Shown piece by piece: positions 1 to 5,564 of a DNA stretch of 5,564 nt. The stretch's first letter is position 1. Each line of letters begins with the position of its first letter. A program made the position numbers and the translations under genes. Below the pieces are notes generated by a model. It was not told the origin of the DNA. It saw only the letters and a program-made list of their open reading frames with translations, and searched no databases. This stretch comes from Oscillospiraceae bacterium (GTDB lineage: Bacteria; Bacillota; Clostridia; Oscillospirales; Ethanoligenentaceae). Where the stretch lies: positions 1-5,564 of the forward strand of contig DOXU01000106.1 in assembly GCA_003518885.1 (NCBI GenBank). Reading direction: 5' to 3'.

Positions 1-319
1 ATCCAATAGCCGGTATAAATCTGAAAAAATTGAGAATGGGATCTATCAATGCTCTGACAATTGGATTACATCCCATTAAAATACCAATTGGAATGCCAAT
101 GGCACTTCCAATTATCCACCCCGCCAAAATTCTGATCAAACTAATTCCAACAAACTGTCCAAACGTTCCACTTGCAAGCAAACTCTCAAGACCTTGCATA
201 ACGGCCAGCGGACCAGGCAAAAATACTGGCAAAGAAAACATCGAAACCACTTGCCAAATAATTAAAATCAATATCCACGAAAAAGCACCAATATTTAAGA
301 GCTTTCGCACAATCCTCAA
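1..319 (-). CDS. NitT/TauT-type ABC transporter permease, N-terminal part (3' end beyond the left edge)
   Basis: This is the inner-membrane permease of the importer encoded by the next two genes; it would form the translocation channel and dock the ATPase. The 106 codons seen start with TTG at 319, which overlaps the ATPase stop codon (TTGA). The start is chosen because GGAGGAG at 327-333 sits 7 bases upstream and no better in-frame start is visible. A first hydrophobic helix covers about residues 8-26, followed by the LPGP motif (34-37) usual after TM1 in SsuC/TauC/NrtB permeases. A conserved-looking SLIRILAGW stretch leads into a second helix (about 60-83), then IDPILNFFRFIPAIG (92-106), which opens the conserved core of the binding-protein-dependent transport domain. 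Family members are about 250-270 residues, so roughly 40% is present; the EAA loop lies outside. The family call is firm, the substrate unknown (sulfonate, taurine, nitrate, pyrimidine and others are possible). Confidence 0.88.
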   Translation of the reverse strand, partial: MRIVRKLLNIGAFSWILILIIWQVVSMFSLPVFLPGPLAVMQGLESLLASGTFGQFVGISLIRILAGWIIGSAIGIPIGILMGCNPIVRALIDPILNFFRFIPAIG

Positions 320-1110
320 ATCCGATCTCCTCCAATCTCGACGCCATTTTCCATTTCCCCCAATATCGTCTGATAGAGGAGGTTGAATCGCCTCCCTGTC
401 ACATCTCGTGGATATTGGAGATGGACATCATACTCCTGGTAAATACAGGCGGACGGAGATTTCGACATAATCCCAATCTTTTGTCCAATAATTAATGCTT
501 CCTGGATATCATGTGTTACAAAGATAACCGTCTTTTTTGTTTGTTGCCAAATGTGAACAACTTCTTTCTGCAAAACGCGCCTCGTTTGCGCATCTAAGGC
601 GCCAAATGGCTCATCCATTAGCAAAATTTCCGGTTCGTTAACTAAAACACGCGCAATTTGTGCCCGTTGTTTCATCCCACCTGATAACTCAGAGGGGTAT
701 TTCTTTTCGTGTCCCTCCAATCCCACCAATTGAATGTATTTTTGGGAAAGCTTCTCTCGCTGAACAAGGGGCATTTTTTTCATTTTTAAACCAAATTCAA
801 TATTTTCCCGTACATTGAGCCAAGGAAAAAGTGATGCATCCGAATTTTGAAAAACGATTCCTCTTTCTCGTCCCGGTTTTACTATTTCCTGCCCATCGAT
901 CAATACCTCCCCTTTTGTTTTAGAAATAAAACCAGCAATAATATTCAGAAGAGTAGATTTTCCACAGCCACTAGGTCCCAGCAAAATATAAAATTCTCCC
1001 GGCTTCAAATGCAAATTCACATTTTCCAGTACGTATTTTTTCTCTTCGACATTTGACTGATCATAGCACTTGCTAAGATTTTTTACAGTAATTGTATTAA
1101 ATTGTGACAT
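316..1110 (-). CDS. NitT/TauT-type ABC transporter ATP-binding protein
   Basis: This cytoplasmic ATPase would power the importer; 264 residues is the normal length for SsuB/TauB/NrtD-type subunits. All nucleotide-binding motifs are intact: Walker A GPSGCGKST (45-53), Q-loop Q88 within VFQNSDASLFPWLNV, signature LSGGMKQRA (142-150), Walker B ILLMDEP (162-168), D-loop ALD (171-173) and switch histidine H200 in VTHD. The Q-loop context ending in LFPW and the PFGALDAQTR stretch are characteristic of the nitrate/sulfonate/taurine subfamily. The ATG at 1110 is preceded by AAGGGG (1119-1124) at 8 bases spacing. The gene lies 20 bases after the substrate-binding protein gene, and its TGA overlaps the permease TTG, so translational coupling to the permease is likely. 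A tail of about 40 residues after the H-loop is slightly divergent but not unusual. Activity looks intact. Confidence 0.95.
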   Translation of the reverse strand: MSQFNTITVKNLSKCYDQSNVEEKKYVLENVNLHLKPGEFYILLGPSGCGKSTLLNIIAGFISKTKGEVLIDGQEIVKPGRERGIVFQNSDASLFPWLNVRENIEFGLKMKKMPLVQREKLSQKYIQLVGLEGHEKKYPSELSGGMKQRAQIARVLVNEPEILLMDEPFGALDAQTRRVLQKEVVHIWQQTKKTVIFVTHDIQEALIIGQKIGIMSKSPSACIYQEYDVHLQYPRDVTGRRFNLLYQTILGEMENGVEIGGDRI

Positions 1111-1130
1111 ATGCAGTTCCCCTTACGTCT

Positions 1131-2159
1131 TCATTTAAGTTCGCTCTCTTTATAAGTTAGCTTATTGGGATAGGCTAATTTCAATGGTTCCGTGTCAATC
1201 ATATCAGCCAATTGGAAGTTAGTTGAATATAGACCATGCTGAGCAGCAAAATCATTGATACTCTTTAAACTTTGTACATCATCTGTTGATAAACCCATTG
1301 TAAACGTGTAACCATTCAGCTCCGTTAGAGTGGAATCTTTGGGTGTCGTCAAAGATTTTGAAAGAAGATCAGCCGCCCGATTTTTATCTTTATTCGTCCA
1401 ATCAATCGCTTTGTTTACAGATTTCAGCAGCTTAGCCAACGCTTTTGGATTTTTTTTAGCATAATCGCTTGAGGCAACGATAAAACCACGGGAAGTTAAT
1501 GACTTTGCATCAATGTCTTTTAATGTTCCAATTACTCTCGCTCCCTTTACAGCCAATGCTTGTTTTAAAGCAGTTCCACTGAAAAGAGACGCTTTAATAT
1601 CACCGCGCTGAAGCGCTGCTACAATATCTGCATTGGATGAAAGTTTTACCTGATTTACATCTTTTAATTGATAATGATTGATAACCATCGCCGTTGCATA
1701 TTCTCCAATTGTTCCGCGTGCCACGCCAAAAGATTTACCGCTCAACTGCGTCGGCGATGTAATGCCATCGCGTGCTACGATTTTATTTACATCCGGAGCG
1801 CAAGTTTGCACGCGAGATAAAATTTTTACTTTTTTACTGTTTAATCTGGCAAGCAAAGTAAAATCAAAGGCCACGCCAACATCTACTTGGCCCGTCAAAA
1901 TCGCATTGACGGTGTCACCACCAAACGAAAATGTTGTAACCTGTGCATCGATCCCATTTTCTTTAAAAAATCCCTTCAAATCCGCCACCCGATAACCAGT
2001 CGAAAAAGTACCCGAGTCTACTCCCACTCGCAAAGGGACAAGTTTTTGGTCTGCATCGCCAGATGTCGCCTGCCCCCTACATGAAGTGAAAAGCAGCGCA
2101 ATCACCGTCACAATCGAAATAAAACCAAGCCATTTTTTCATTTTCATGATATCTATCAT
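1131..2159 (-). CDS. NitT/TauT-family ABC transporter substrate-binding lipoprotein
   Basis: This extracellular, membrane-anchored solute-binding protein would deliver substrate to the importer. Its 342 residues begin with a lipoprotein signal: basic KMKK (6-9), a hydrophobic stretch (about 10-24) and a lipobox FTSC with acceptor C27, then a polar linker (28-40). The mature part has the periplasmic-binding type 2 pattern of the SsuA/NrtA/ThiY (NMT1-like) superfamily: LRVGV (43-47), LKGFFKENGID (61-71), LTGQVDVGV (88-96), GKSFGVARGTIGE (141-153), and NADIVAALQRGDIKA (176-190). The start at 2159 is chosen over ATGs at 2147 and 2141 because AGAGGT (2166-2171) is 6 bases upstream of it. It is the first clear gene of the operon, with the ATPase 20 bases downstream. 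Known relatives bind aliphatic sulfonates, taurine, nitrate, bicarbonate or formyl-aminopyrimidine; ligand residues cannot be assigned by eye, so the substrate is open. Confidence 0.93.
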   Translation of the reverse strand: MIDIMKMKKWLGFISIVTVIALLFTSCRGQATSGDADQKLVPLRVGVDSGTFSTGYRVADLKGFFKENGIDAQVTTFSFGGDTVNAILTGQVDVGVAFDFTLLARLNSKKVKILSRVQTCAPDVNKIVARDGITSPTQLSGKSFGVARGTIGEYATAMVINHYQLKDVNQVKLSSNADIVAALQRGDIKASLFSGTALKQALAVKGARVIGTLKDIDAKSLTSRGFIVASSDYAKKNPKALAKLLKSVNKAIDWTNKDKNRAADLLSKSLTTPKDSTLTELNGYTFTMGLSTDDVQSLKSINDFAAQHGLYSTNFQLADMIDTEPLKLAYPNKLTYKESELK

Positions 2160-2171
2160 ACTTTTACCTCT

Positions 2172-2321
2172 TTATCCTGGCATTCTCACCATAGAAAACA
2201 TCTGGCACCTATTACTCACCGAATTTTCCATCAGGATCCCATTCACAGTTTTTTCTGCCATTTTATTAAAACTCAACGCATTGTTATCGTACAACAAAGC
2301 ATATATATTCCCCTTTTCCAT
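2172..2321 (-). CDS. Possible small leader ORF upstream of the substrate-binding gene (hypothetical)
   Basis: An open frame of 49 codons from ATG at 2321, or 57 codons from GTG at 2345, ends with a TAA at 2174-2172 directly before the AGAGGT ribosome binding site of the substrate-binding gene. The frame stays open back to a stop at 2396-2394. The peptide starts MEKGNIYALLYDNN, is mixed in composition, has one cysteine and no obvious signal peptide or membrane segment, and matches no family I recognise. It is in the same frame as the substrate-binding gene, separated only by the TAA and four sense codons. Against it: neither start has a convincing Shine-Dalgarno. For it: it lies downstream of a good promoter, its composition looks protein-like, and its stop abuts the next gene's ribosome binding site. 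It could be a leader peptide, a small protein, a remnant, or chance. Confidence 0.3.
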   Translation of the reverse strand: MEKGNIYALLYDNNALSFNKMAEKTVNGILMENSVSNRCQMFSMVRMPG

Positions 2322-2416
2322 ACCATCATAGACAAATTTACCCACCGCACTTTTCAGTTGTACTGATAAATAATTCCATAATGAAAACTTATCTTATCTA
2401 TTTAATTTGTATTTTT

Positions 2417-2446
2417 ATCATAGCAGGGCTCTATTCCACTTGGCAA
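2417..2446 (-). promoter_or_regulatory. Sigma-A promoter for the ABC transporter operon
   Basis: Read on the minus strand, a -35 box TTGCCA (2446-2441, 5 of 6 to TTGACA) is followed after 18 bases by a -10 box TATGAT (2422-2417, 5 of 6 to TATAAT). A TG one base upstream of the -10 makes it an extended -10. Transcription would begin near 2410, giving the substrate-binding gene a leader of about 250 bases. The -35 lies inside the repeated GACATTGCmA motif shared with the opposing promoter, so a regulator bound there could act on both. This is read by eye from the consensus only. Confidence 0.65.
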
Positions 2447-2535
2447 TGTCTTTTTGTGTTACCTGGCTTGCTTTTTTGTGCTCTTTTGCAACAGCACAAA
2501 TGGACAAACAAAATGCACATAAATAGACATTGCAA
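2441..2535. repeat. Outer inverted repeat spanning both -35 regions (putative operator)
   Basis: The 15-base plus-strand segment AAATAGACATTGCAA (2521-2535) matches the minus-strand reading of 2455-2441, AAAAAGACATTGCCA, at 13 of 15 positions. The arms are separated by 65 bases and share a centre at 2488. Each arm contains the -35 box of one of the divergent promoters. An arm sharing more than the promoter consensus, in mirror orientation, suggests that one protein recognises both; the AraC-family regulator encoded immediately downstream is the natural candidate (inference). Confidence 0.6.
2475..2500. repeat. Inner dyad TTTGTGC-N12-GCACAAA (putative operator)
   Basis: A perfect 7-base inverted repeat, TTTGTGC (2475-2481) and GCACAAA (2494-2500), is separated by 12 bases. 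Its centre (2487.5) coincides with that of the outer inverted repeat. It lies midway between the two -35 boxes, a position suited to an operator acting on both promoters. It is not followed by a T-run in either direction next to the stem and lies outside both predicted transcripts, so a DNA-binding role is more likely than a terminator hairpin. Confidence 0.5.
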
Positions 2536-2558
2536 ATTTATTTTAAATACGCTATGAT
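2530..2558 (+). promoter_or_regulatory. Sigma-A promoter for the regulator/radical SAM operon
   Basis: A -35 box TTGCAA (2530-2535, 4 of 6 to TTGACA) and a -10 box TATGAT (2553-2558, 5 of 6) are separated by exactly 17 bases. Transcription would start near 2565, giving an 80-base leader before the regulator ATG. The -35 sits in the GACATTGCAA arm of the outer inverted repeat, and the -10 context GCTATGAT is identical to that of the opposing promoter. Autoregulation by the regulator is therefore plausible. Confidence 0.6.
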
Positions 2559-2645
2559 GGCAAAAGCCAATTATTTATATTTGTTTAATATGTTATAGGA
2601 TTTACGCCAATCTTAACTATTTTACAATCTGGGAGATGAAAAGAC

Positions 2646-4424
2646 ATGGAACTCGCCCACGCACAAGAATATCATAATGAATTTTTGGAAGGGTATTATT
2701 TTGTGCCCACCAACTTGGAAAGAGAGGGGCCCGGATGGTTTGTTCGTGCAGGATTGTCACAAGCAAAGCCCAATTTTCACATTAGCCCCAAGCATTTTTC
2801 TTATCACTACCTCATTTTTATTCTAGAAGGTGAAGGATCCTTGTTGCAAGGGAAAAAATCCTTTCACCTATCTCCAAATGATCTATTTTGTTTATTTCCA
2901 CAAACTGCACAGGAGTATTGTACATCACCAGATTTTCCTATTCATTCTATGTGGATTGCGTTGGATGGCGGGTATGTTCGTCAATTATTATCTTCTGTAG
3001 GACTTCGTCCGCAAACGCCCTATTTGTCGAAAGCAATGACAGTAAATATCAGACAATGGATAAAAGAGTTTTTCGAATGGTATCGTAACACAAATACACA
3101 GGATACAGATTGCACCCGTATGAGTCGCTTTTATCAATTGTTTGGTCTTTTAGAAAAAGAAACTTTGCCTAGGTATATTGAAAAGCCCTGGGTTCAACAA
3201 GCATCAGAATACATGCGCGCCCATTACACCGAAAGCATTACGGTAAACAGTGTCGCCCAACATTTTCATTTAGGGCGCTCATTTTTCAGCAAAAAGTTCA
3301 GTGCTTATCATAAGATTTCACCCGGAAAATTCCTCAAAAAATTAAAAATAGAGGAAGCCAAGCGTTTATTGATCGAGACTGATTATTGCATTGCGGAGAT
3401 TGCCCTAATGGTTGGCTACGCGGATTTATATTCGTTTTCCAAAGAATTTAAAAAAAGCTTTGGCTTCCCTCCAAGTCATTTTCGTCTCAAAGCAACAAAG
3501 ACGATCATGTTACCACCATTTTTTTCAAATAAAATAGTGAAATCACATGGAAAGATAGCCAAGCAATGGCTACATAATTTTCCGAAATTAATCTCGTATT
3601 GTGAGGCCAATTGGTCCCTATGTCTCTCCTCTCATTTTCGCTTTGGATCACACTGCTTGATATCCGTAAAACAAAAAGATGGCACCGACGCCATTTTAAA
3701 ACTAGGAGTGCCCTGCCAAAACACCTATGCTGAATTGCACGCCTTGGAAACTTTGCACACTGACTATCTTATTCATCCGATTGATGCGGAACCCAAAAGA
3801 GGTATTTTATTGCTAGAAAAAATGAGTATCACTACCACTTTAGCTTCTATCACAGATGATAACGAAAGGGTCAGCATTTTCTCTAACCTTATTCAACACA
3901 TTCATGCTGAAAAGGTGGAGATGCAGACTCATAATTCATGGTTCCAAACAACTGCCAATTGGGCGGAGAAACTACAACAATCCGCGTATCGATACACTTC
4001 TACAACGACCTGGATATTACCACTTATCAAGCGAACATGCTCTCTTTTGAATTTTCTGCACGCCGAATCCAAAACTTCCAGGCTATTGCATGGAAATTTA
4101 GAAAACGAGCATATTTTATCCACGGCGAATGGCAAATGGGTAACTATTAGCCCAAAAGGCATCTGGGCTCCCATTGAATATGAGTCCGTTCCCTTTCTCT
4201 TAGATAATCTGCCAAAGGAGCAAACGCTAAAAGTTTTACAAAAACGGGCGCGTCTGTTAGCGCAGAAAACGGGATGGCAAATGGATGTTCTACTCGCTTG
4301 GTGCTTTTGCAAAATAATTTACTACCTTGTAATGTATCCAAAGCCCACAATACAAAACGATATAAATATTCGTATCTTTTTGGAAACCTTAAGCGAACAA
4401 TTTTCTCTTATTCCGACGAAATGA
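2646..4424 (+). CDS. AraC-family regulator fused to an APH(6)/hydroxyurea-phosphotransferase-like pseudokinase domain
   Basis: The predicted product is a cytoplasmic transcription regulator of 592 residues, about twice the usual AraC length. Residues about 20-115 resemble an AraC-type cupin sensor (HYLIFILEGEG, 54-64; LSPNDLFCLFP, 75-85). Residues about 183-283 form the paired helix-turn-helix: SVAQHFHLGRSFFSKKF (202-218) and IAEIALMVGYADLYSFSKEF (249-268), ending in FGFPPSHFR. Residues about 290-590 resemble streptomycin 6-kinase/hydroxyurea phosphotransferases: DGTDAILKLGVP (345-356, with K352), E363, RGILLLEKM (385-393), LLHGNLENEHIL (480-491), WVTISPKG (498-505) and YESVPFLLDN (512-521). 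The family's catalytic HGD...N and DPKG appear here as HGN484, H489 and S502, so phosphotransfer is unlikely; ligand sensing is my inference. The ATG at 2646 follows GGGAG (2631-2635) at 10 bases. It is co-oriented with the radical SAM gene 11 bases downstream and divergent from the importer, which it probably regulates. Confidence 0.9.
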   Translation: MELAHAQEYHNEFLEGYYFVPTNLEREGPGWFVRAGLSQAKPNFHISPKHFSYHYLIFILEGEGSLLQGKKSFHLSPNDLFCLFPQTAQEYCTSPDFPIHSMWIALDGGYVRQLLSSVGLRPQTPYLSKAMTVNIRQWIKEFFEWYRNTNTQDTDCTRMSRFYQLFGLLEKETLPRYIEKPWVQQASEYMRAHYTESITVNSVAQHFHLGRSFFSKKFSAYHKISPGKFLKKLKIEEAKRLLIETDYCIAEIALMVGYADLYSFSKEFKKSFGFPPSHFRLKATKTIMLPPFFSNKIVKSHGKIAKQWLHNFPKLISYCEANWSLCLSSHFRFGSHCLISVKQKDGTDAILKLGVPCQNTYAELHALETLHTDYLIHPIDAEPKRGILLLEKMSITTTLASITDDNERVSIFSNLIQHIHAEKVEMQTHNSWFQTTANWAEKLQQSAYRYTSTTTWILPLIKRTCSLLNFLHAESKTSRLLHGNLENEHILSTANGKWVTISPKGIWAPIEYESVPFLLDNLPKEQTLKVLQKRARLLAQKTGWQMDVLLAWCFCKIIYYLVMYPKPTIQNDINIRIFLETLSEQFSLIPTK

Positions 4425-4435
4425 GGCTAAAAAAT

Positions 4436-5564
4436 ATGTCAACTCCTAAAATGACACCTACGCATGAACTCTCTTTGCGGGAAGTAATTGCTAAGTACAG
4501 TAAGATTTCTCCATTGGTAATTCTTAAATCGGATGTACTGCGTCGTGGTATTGCTTACACATCGAGAGCGCTAAGCGCAGTGGATCCTCAAAAACATCAA
4601 TATCAACAACGCGTACTAGTGGGATGGAATGGTAATCAAAATTCATATGTTCCTGTTTCCCTCACTTCGCGTGATGGCTCTTCCCTCATTATTGCGCCGG
4701 TCCCTAATGCTAAAAACCCTTATATTATTGATAAAATCGATGGCAAACTCTTTCTTACTGACAATGCACAACCTATTGAAGAAGTGAATTTTTGGTACAA
4801 GCCAGATTTTTATAACAAATTCACGTCATCTGGTACACCGATGTGGCAGGTAGCTTCCGCTCGCCCCCAGCGTATAGAAATCGATCCCAACAGTCACTGC
4901 CATTTTTGGGAACATGGCGGCGCCTGCAAGTTTTGCAATATTAATTTCAATTCTGGAACGAGCCAAAAAGAGCGGAACATTTCCATTCGCCTCAAATCAA
5001 AAGATGTTTATGAAACTGTCGGAGAAGCTCTTAAACAAAAAGGGGCTTTTACAAATCTCAAAATGAGTTCTGGTTCTATTCTGAGTGGGACAGAAGTGTT
5101 GGATGATGAAGTGGATATGTATATCGAAATGTTGCAGGCAGCAGGGGCAAATTTTAAAACACGCAAGTTTCCCAGCACAATTGTAGCCTCTGCCTTTAAT
5201 GAAAAACAGCTATCTCGACTTTATGAAAATACGGGATTGACAACTTACACATCCGATATCGAAGTATTGGACGCAAAGAAATTCGCTTGGATTTGCCCCG
5301 GGAAAAACGCTTTGATTGGCTACCACGAATGGAAACGGCGAATTCTTGCCGCTGTAGATATTTTCGGGCGCGGCAATGTTAGTACTGGTACTGTTGGGGG
5401 GATTGAAACAGCTAAACCTGATGGCTTCTCTACGGAAGAAGAAACCTTAAAACATGTTTTAGAAGAGGCAGAAGACTTCGTCAGTCATGGCGTCAGCGTT
5501 GTGCACTGTGTATGGGTGCCTTTACCTGGATCGGCATTTGTAGATCAGCATAATCCCTCCCTTG
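4436..5564 (+). CDS. Radical SAM protein, biotin-synthase-like, with a CX8CX2C cluster motif (3' end beyond the right edge)
   Basis: 376 codons are visible before the edge. A leading region of about 140 residues, which I cannot assign, precedes a radical SAM core. The cluster motif is CHFWEHGGACKFC with C155, C164 and C167, spaced CX8CX2C instead of CX3CX2C; the aromatic F166 before the last cysteine is as expected. Downstream, MSSGSILSGTE (210-220) fits the SAM-binding GGE-like strand. Then DIEVLD (274-279), ICPGK (286-290), AVDIFGRGNVSTGTVGGIE (306-324) and VWVPLPGSAF (359-368) follow the order seen in biotin-synthase-like radical SAM enzymes. It would be cytoplasmic and make a 5'-deoxyadenosyl radical; the substrate is unknown. 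ATG 4436 is preferred, with TGAGG (4422-4426) 9 bases upstream. The in-frame ATG at 4421 overlaps the regulator stop (ATGA) but lacks a Shine-Dalgarno. It probably shares an mRNA with the regulator. Confidence 0.87.
   Translation, partial: MSTPKMTPTHELSLREVIAKYSKISPLVILKSDVLRRGIAYTSRALSAVDPQKHQYQQRVLVGWNGNQNSYVPVSLTSRDGSSLIIAPVPNAKNPYIIDKIDGKLFLTDNAQPIEEVNFWYKPDFYNKFTSSGTPMWQVASARPQRIEIDPNSHCHFWEHGGACKFCNINFNSGTSQKERNISIRLKSKDVYETVGEALKQKGAFTNLKMSSGSILSGTEVLDDEVDMYIEMLQAAGANFKTRKFPSTIVASAFNEKQLSRLYENTGLTTYTSDIEVLDAKKFAWICPGKNALIGYHEWKRRILAAVDIFGRGNVSTGTVGGIETAKPDGFSTEEETLKHVLEEAEDFVSHGVSVVHCVWVPLPGSAFVDQHNPSL

Larger units (their letters stand above)
2160..2645. other. Divergent intergenic control region, 486 bases
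   Basis: This stretch separates the minus-strand transporter operon from the plus-strand regulator operon. From left to right it holds the transporter ribosome binding site (2166-2171), the possible small ORF (2172-2321/2345), the transporter promoter (2417-2446), a set of nested inverted repeats centred near 2488, and the regulator promoter (2530-2558). After that comes an AT-rich untranslated leader of about 80 bases (2565-2645), in which I see only the ribosome binding site GGGAG (2631-2635). I see no rho-independent terminator, tRNA, known riboswitch consensus or insertion-sequence end. Confidence 0.75.

Noticed and set aside
30..386. Plus-strand open frame of 118 codons at the left end
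   Set aside because: It lies opposite the permease and the end of the ATPase, has no ribosome binding site, and shows no family features; the minus-strand genes explain the region.
1678..2331. Three overlapping plus-strand open frames opposite the substrate-binding gene and its leader
   Set aside because: They are antisense shadows; the minus-strand lipoprotein has a full family pattern, and the hydrophobic look of the frame at 2086-2331 arises from complementing the signal peptide and leader.
2338..2379. 13-codon minus-strand mini-ORF (MELFISTTEKCGG) near the start of the transporter leader
   Set aside because: It has no good ribosome binding site and overlaps the longer open frame; too short to support without conservation data.
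2160..2410. A known riboswitch (for example TPP, SAM or cobalamin) in the transporter leader
   Set aside because: I could not find the conserved core sequences of these classes by eye; a covariance-model search (Rfam/Infernal) would be decisive.
2475..2500. The TTTGTGC/GCACAAA dyad as a rho-independent terminator
   Set aside because: The stem is short and AT-rich, the loop is 12 bases, no T-run follows directly, and it lies between two outward-facing promoters with no converging transcript.
3929..4350. Two minus-strand open frames (127 and 67 codons) opposite the regulator's C-terminal domain
   Set aside because: No recognisable protein features or start signals; the sense strand carries clear kinase-family motifs across the same bases.
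3519..4424. C-terminal kinase-like domain as a functional streptomycin or hydroxyurea resistance enzyme
   Set aside because: The catalytic Asp, metal-binding Asn and DPKG Asp positions are Asn, His and Ser, so phosphotransfer activity is not expected.
4436..5564. Assignment of the locus to the Nit1C nitrilase/cyanide-assimilation cluster
   Set aside because: Only the radical SAM layout is reminiscent; no nitrilase, acetyltransferase or flavoprotein gene is visible in the window.

Overview
The window looks like low-GC Gram-positive (Firmicutes-type) chromosomal DNA. It is AT-rich, with strong purine-rich ribosome binding sites, sigma-A-like promoters, a lipoprotein-type substrate-binding protein, and a TTG start behind a near-perfect Shine-Dalgarno. 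I cannot name the species. No RNA gene, CRISPR array or mobile element was seen.

Left half (1-2159, all on the minus strand). This is a three-gene ABC importer operon of the nitrate/sulfonate/taurine (NitT/TauT) type, read right to left. It encodes a lipoprotein substrate-binding protein (2159-1131), an ATPase (1110-316), and a permease starting with TTG at 319 whose 3' part runs off the left edge. The genes are tightly packed: there are 20 bases between the first two, and the ATPase stop overlaps the permease start.

Middle (2160-2645). This is a 486-base divergent control region. Two good sigma-A promoters face away from each other, and both carry the same motif (GACATTGCmA) over the -35 and the same GCTATGAT at the -10. 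The -35 copies form an inverted repeat centred near 2488. A second, inner dyad has the same centre, and GTG/CAC half-sites lie 21-22 bp apart. This layout suits an AraC-family regulator controlling both directions. The transporter mRNA would have a leader of about 250 bases containing a possible small ORF that ends at the transporter's ribosome binding site.

Right half (2646-5564, plus strand). The first gene (592 codons) encodes an AraC-family regulator (cupin-like sensor plus double helix-turn-helix) fused to a C-terminal domain of about 300 residues. That domain resembles streptomycin 6-kinase/hydroxyurea phosphotransferase (APH(6)) enzymes. Its three catalytic positions are all substituted, so it looks like a pseudokinase used as a sensor or scaffold. 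Eleven bases downstream begins a radical SAM protein of the biotin-synthase-like type with an unusual CX8CX2C cluster motif, cut by the right edge.

Working model (inference): the importer brings in a small organic molecule, the fused regulator senses it or a metabolite and controls both transcription units, and the radical SAM enzyme transforms it. The substrate cannot be read from the sequence. The fusion regulator paired with an atypical radical SAM enzyme is the most novel element.
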